DNA of 14,594 nt from JADLEX01 sp964586775 (GTDB lineage Bacteria; Lernaellota; Lernaellaia; JACKCT01): the NCBI GenBank assembly GCA_964586775.1, contig CAZPJD010000065.1, positions 1 through 14,594 of the forward strand, given 5' to 3'. The position numbers were made by a program, and so were the translations under genes. Shown here piece by piece: positions 13,302 through 14,594 of this stretch; positions within the stretch are counted from its first letter, which is position 1; each line of letters starts with the position of its first letter. Below the pieces are notes generated by a model. That model did no database searches, was not told where the DNA came from, and saw only the letters and a list, made by a program, of their open reading frames with translations.

Positions 13302-14594
13302 ATGCAAATGGAAACGCGGCAAGCGCGCGAGCGCGCGAACGAACTTCGAGCGGCGATCGCGCACCACAACGACCTGTACTATCGCCAGGACGCGCCCCAA
13401 ATCAGCGACGCGGATTACGACGCGCTCATGCGCGAGCTCGCCGATCTCGAAACCCGATTCCCCGAGATCGCCGCGCCCGATTCGCCGACAAAAACGGTCG
13501 GCGCGAAGCCCGCGGAGAAGTTCGAGAAGCACGCCCACGCGACGCCGATGCTCTCGCTGGCCAATGCCATGAACGCGGGGGAACTGCGTGAGTTCGACGC
13601 CCGCGTCCGTCGCCAGTTGGAGTGGCCGCCCGAACAGCCGGTCGAATACGTCGCCGAGCTCAAGATCGACGGGTTGGCCGTGGAACTCGTTTACGAGAAC
13701 CGCCGGCTCGTCGCCGGTTCGACGCGCGGCGACGGCTCGGTGGGCGAGCTCATTACGCGCAACCTGCTGACCATCGCGGCGATCCCGCGCGAGCTTGGGC
13801 CGGATGCGCCGGAAACGCTCGACGTGCGCGGCGAGGTCTACATGAAAAAGAGCGATTTCGCCGCGCTCAACGTCCGCCGTGAGGAAGAGGGCGAGCCGAC
13901 CTTTGCGAATCCGCGAAACGCGGCCGCCGGATCGCTGCGTCAGTTGGATCCGGGGGTGACCGCGTCGAGGCCGCTTTCGATTTTTCTCTACGGGCTCGGC
14001 CGCACGGGCGATTTGCGCATCGAAACGCACGAAGACTGGCTGAGGCGGCTCGCGGGATGGGGTTTTCCCGTCAACGCCGAGCGGCGACTTTGCGCGGACA
14101 TCGACGCGGCGGTCGAATATTACGAGTCGATCCCCTCGATTCGCGGGGATTTGCCATTCGACATCGACGGCGTGGTCGTCAAGGTGAACCGGCTCGACCT
14201 TCAGGACCGGCTGGGGATTTTGTCGCGGAGCCCGCGCTGGGCCGTTGCCGCGAAGTTCCCCGCGCAGCAGGTGCGCACCGTCGTCGAGGCGATCGACATT
14301 CAAGTGGGACGCACCGGGGCGCTCACGCCGGTCGCGCGTCTCAAGCCGGTCCTGGTCGGTGGCGTGACCGTGTCGAATGCGTCGCTGCACAATCAGGACG
14401 AGATCGATCGGCTCGGCGTGCGTGTCGGCGACACGGTGGTGATCCAGCGCGCGGGGGACGTGATCCCCGAGGTCGTCTCCGTCGATTTCGACGCGCGTCC
14501 GGTCGACACGTCCGCGTTTTCGATTCCCGACATGGTTGCGAATCATTGCCCCGTGTGCGGCGCGGATGTCGTGCGGCTTCCCGACGAGGTGGCG
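13302..14594 (+). CDS. ligA: NAD-dependent DNA ligase LigA, 5' part (runs off right edge)
   Basis: The first 431 codons of LigA, which seals nicks during replication and repair using NAD. Seen in order are: domain Ia with YYRQDAPQISDADYDALMREL; the adenylation site ELKIDGLAVEL with AMP-accepting Lys121; STRGDGSVGE, DVRGEVYM and NPRNAAAGSLRQLD; DIDGVVVKV; RWAVAAKFPAQ; the OB-fold segment with QVGRTGALTPVARL and GDTVVIQRAGDVIPEVV. The first zinc-finger cysteines follow (Cys416 and Cys419 in HCPVCGAD). The rest of the zinc finger, the HhH repeats and the BRCT domain lie outside the window. ATG at 13302 is given; ATG at 13308 is equally likely because GGGG (13298-13301) is 6 nt before it. It is divergent from the YugP-like gene with a 140-bp gap. 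No frame damage is visible. Confidence 0.96.
   Translation, partial: MQMETRQARERANELRAAIAHHNDLYYRQDAPQISDADYDALMRELADLETRFPEIAAPDSPTKTVGAKPAEKFEKHAHATPMLSLANAMNAGELREFDARVRRQLEWPPEQPVEYVAELKIDGLAVELVYENRRLVAGSTRGDGSVGELITRNLLTIAAIPRELGPDAPETLDVRGEVYMKKSDFAALNVRREEEGEPTFANPRNAAAGSLRQLDPGVTASRPLSIFLYGLGRTGDLRIETHEDWLRRLAGWGFPVNAERRLCADIDAAVEYYESIPSIRGDLPFDIDGVVVKVNRLDLQDRLGILSRSPRWAVAAKFPAQQVRTVVEAIDIQVGRTGALTPVARLKPVLVGGVTVSNASLHNQDEIDRLGVRVGDTVVIQRAGDVIPEVVSVDFDARPVDTSAFSIPDMVANHCPVCGADVVRLPDEVA

Noticed and set aside
13131..14546. A 471-codon minus-strand frame opposite ligA
   Set aside because: The plus strand here encodes LigA with every expected motif; the minus frame is its shadow.
1..14594. 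CRISPR arrays, tRNA or rRNA genes, riboswitches
   Set aside because: No regularly spaced palindromic repeats, no tRNA-like cloverleaf or rRNA signature, and no recognisable riboswitch core were seen by reading both strands.

Overview
The window is high-GC bacterial chromosomal DNA with long antisense open frames throughout, as expected at this GC content. It carries mostly housekeeping genes. The gene set (a DUF4388 protein, double-length SppA, pyruvate phosphate dikinase next to enolase, YugP-type metallopeptidase, NAD-dependent ligase) would fit a deltaproteobacterial or Myxococcota-like lineage, perhaps uncultured. That assignment is an impression from gene content, not a computed result.

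Left end (1-1673): a scarred accessory stretch. It holds the C-terminal domain of an IS110-family transposase with its N-terminal part gone (minus strand), then a degenerate 7-bp tandem repeat. Next comes a 94-bp remnant that duplicates the 3' end of the amidase gene found 1.4 kb further on. Last is a complete AAA_14/DUF4143 ATPase gene with its own candidate promoter. This ATPase has arginine in place of the Walker A lysine. The two copies of the amidase tail flank it as direct repeats.

1716-3636: an amidase-signature hydrolase on the minus strand, with the exact Lys-Ser-Ser spacing of fatty acid amide hydrolase. It is preceded by about 480 bp of mostly non-coding DNA that may hold the tail of a lost gene.

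3637-8260: an FMN/PNPOx-fold protein, then ppdK and eno, 10 bp apart and almost surely co-transcribed. Enolase makes or uses PEP, and PPDK interconverts PEP and pyruvate with AMP and PPi, so the pair forms the lower end of glycolysis/gluconeogenesis. A UUCG-loop terminator follows eno.

8275-10670: a Cys/Met-metabolism PLP enzyme (MetB-like) and a DUF4388 protein, both on the minus strand. The DUF4388 gene is divergent from sppA (10749-12470), a signal peptide peptidase A homologue. sppA converges on a YugP-like membrane zinc peptidase (12478-13161). The last gene is ligA, which starts at 13302 and runs off the right edge.

I found no RNA gene, no CRISPR array and no convincing new multi-gene system. 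The most interesting material is the rearranged segment around the ATPase at the left end.
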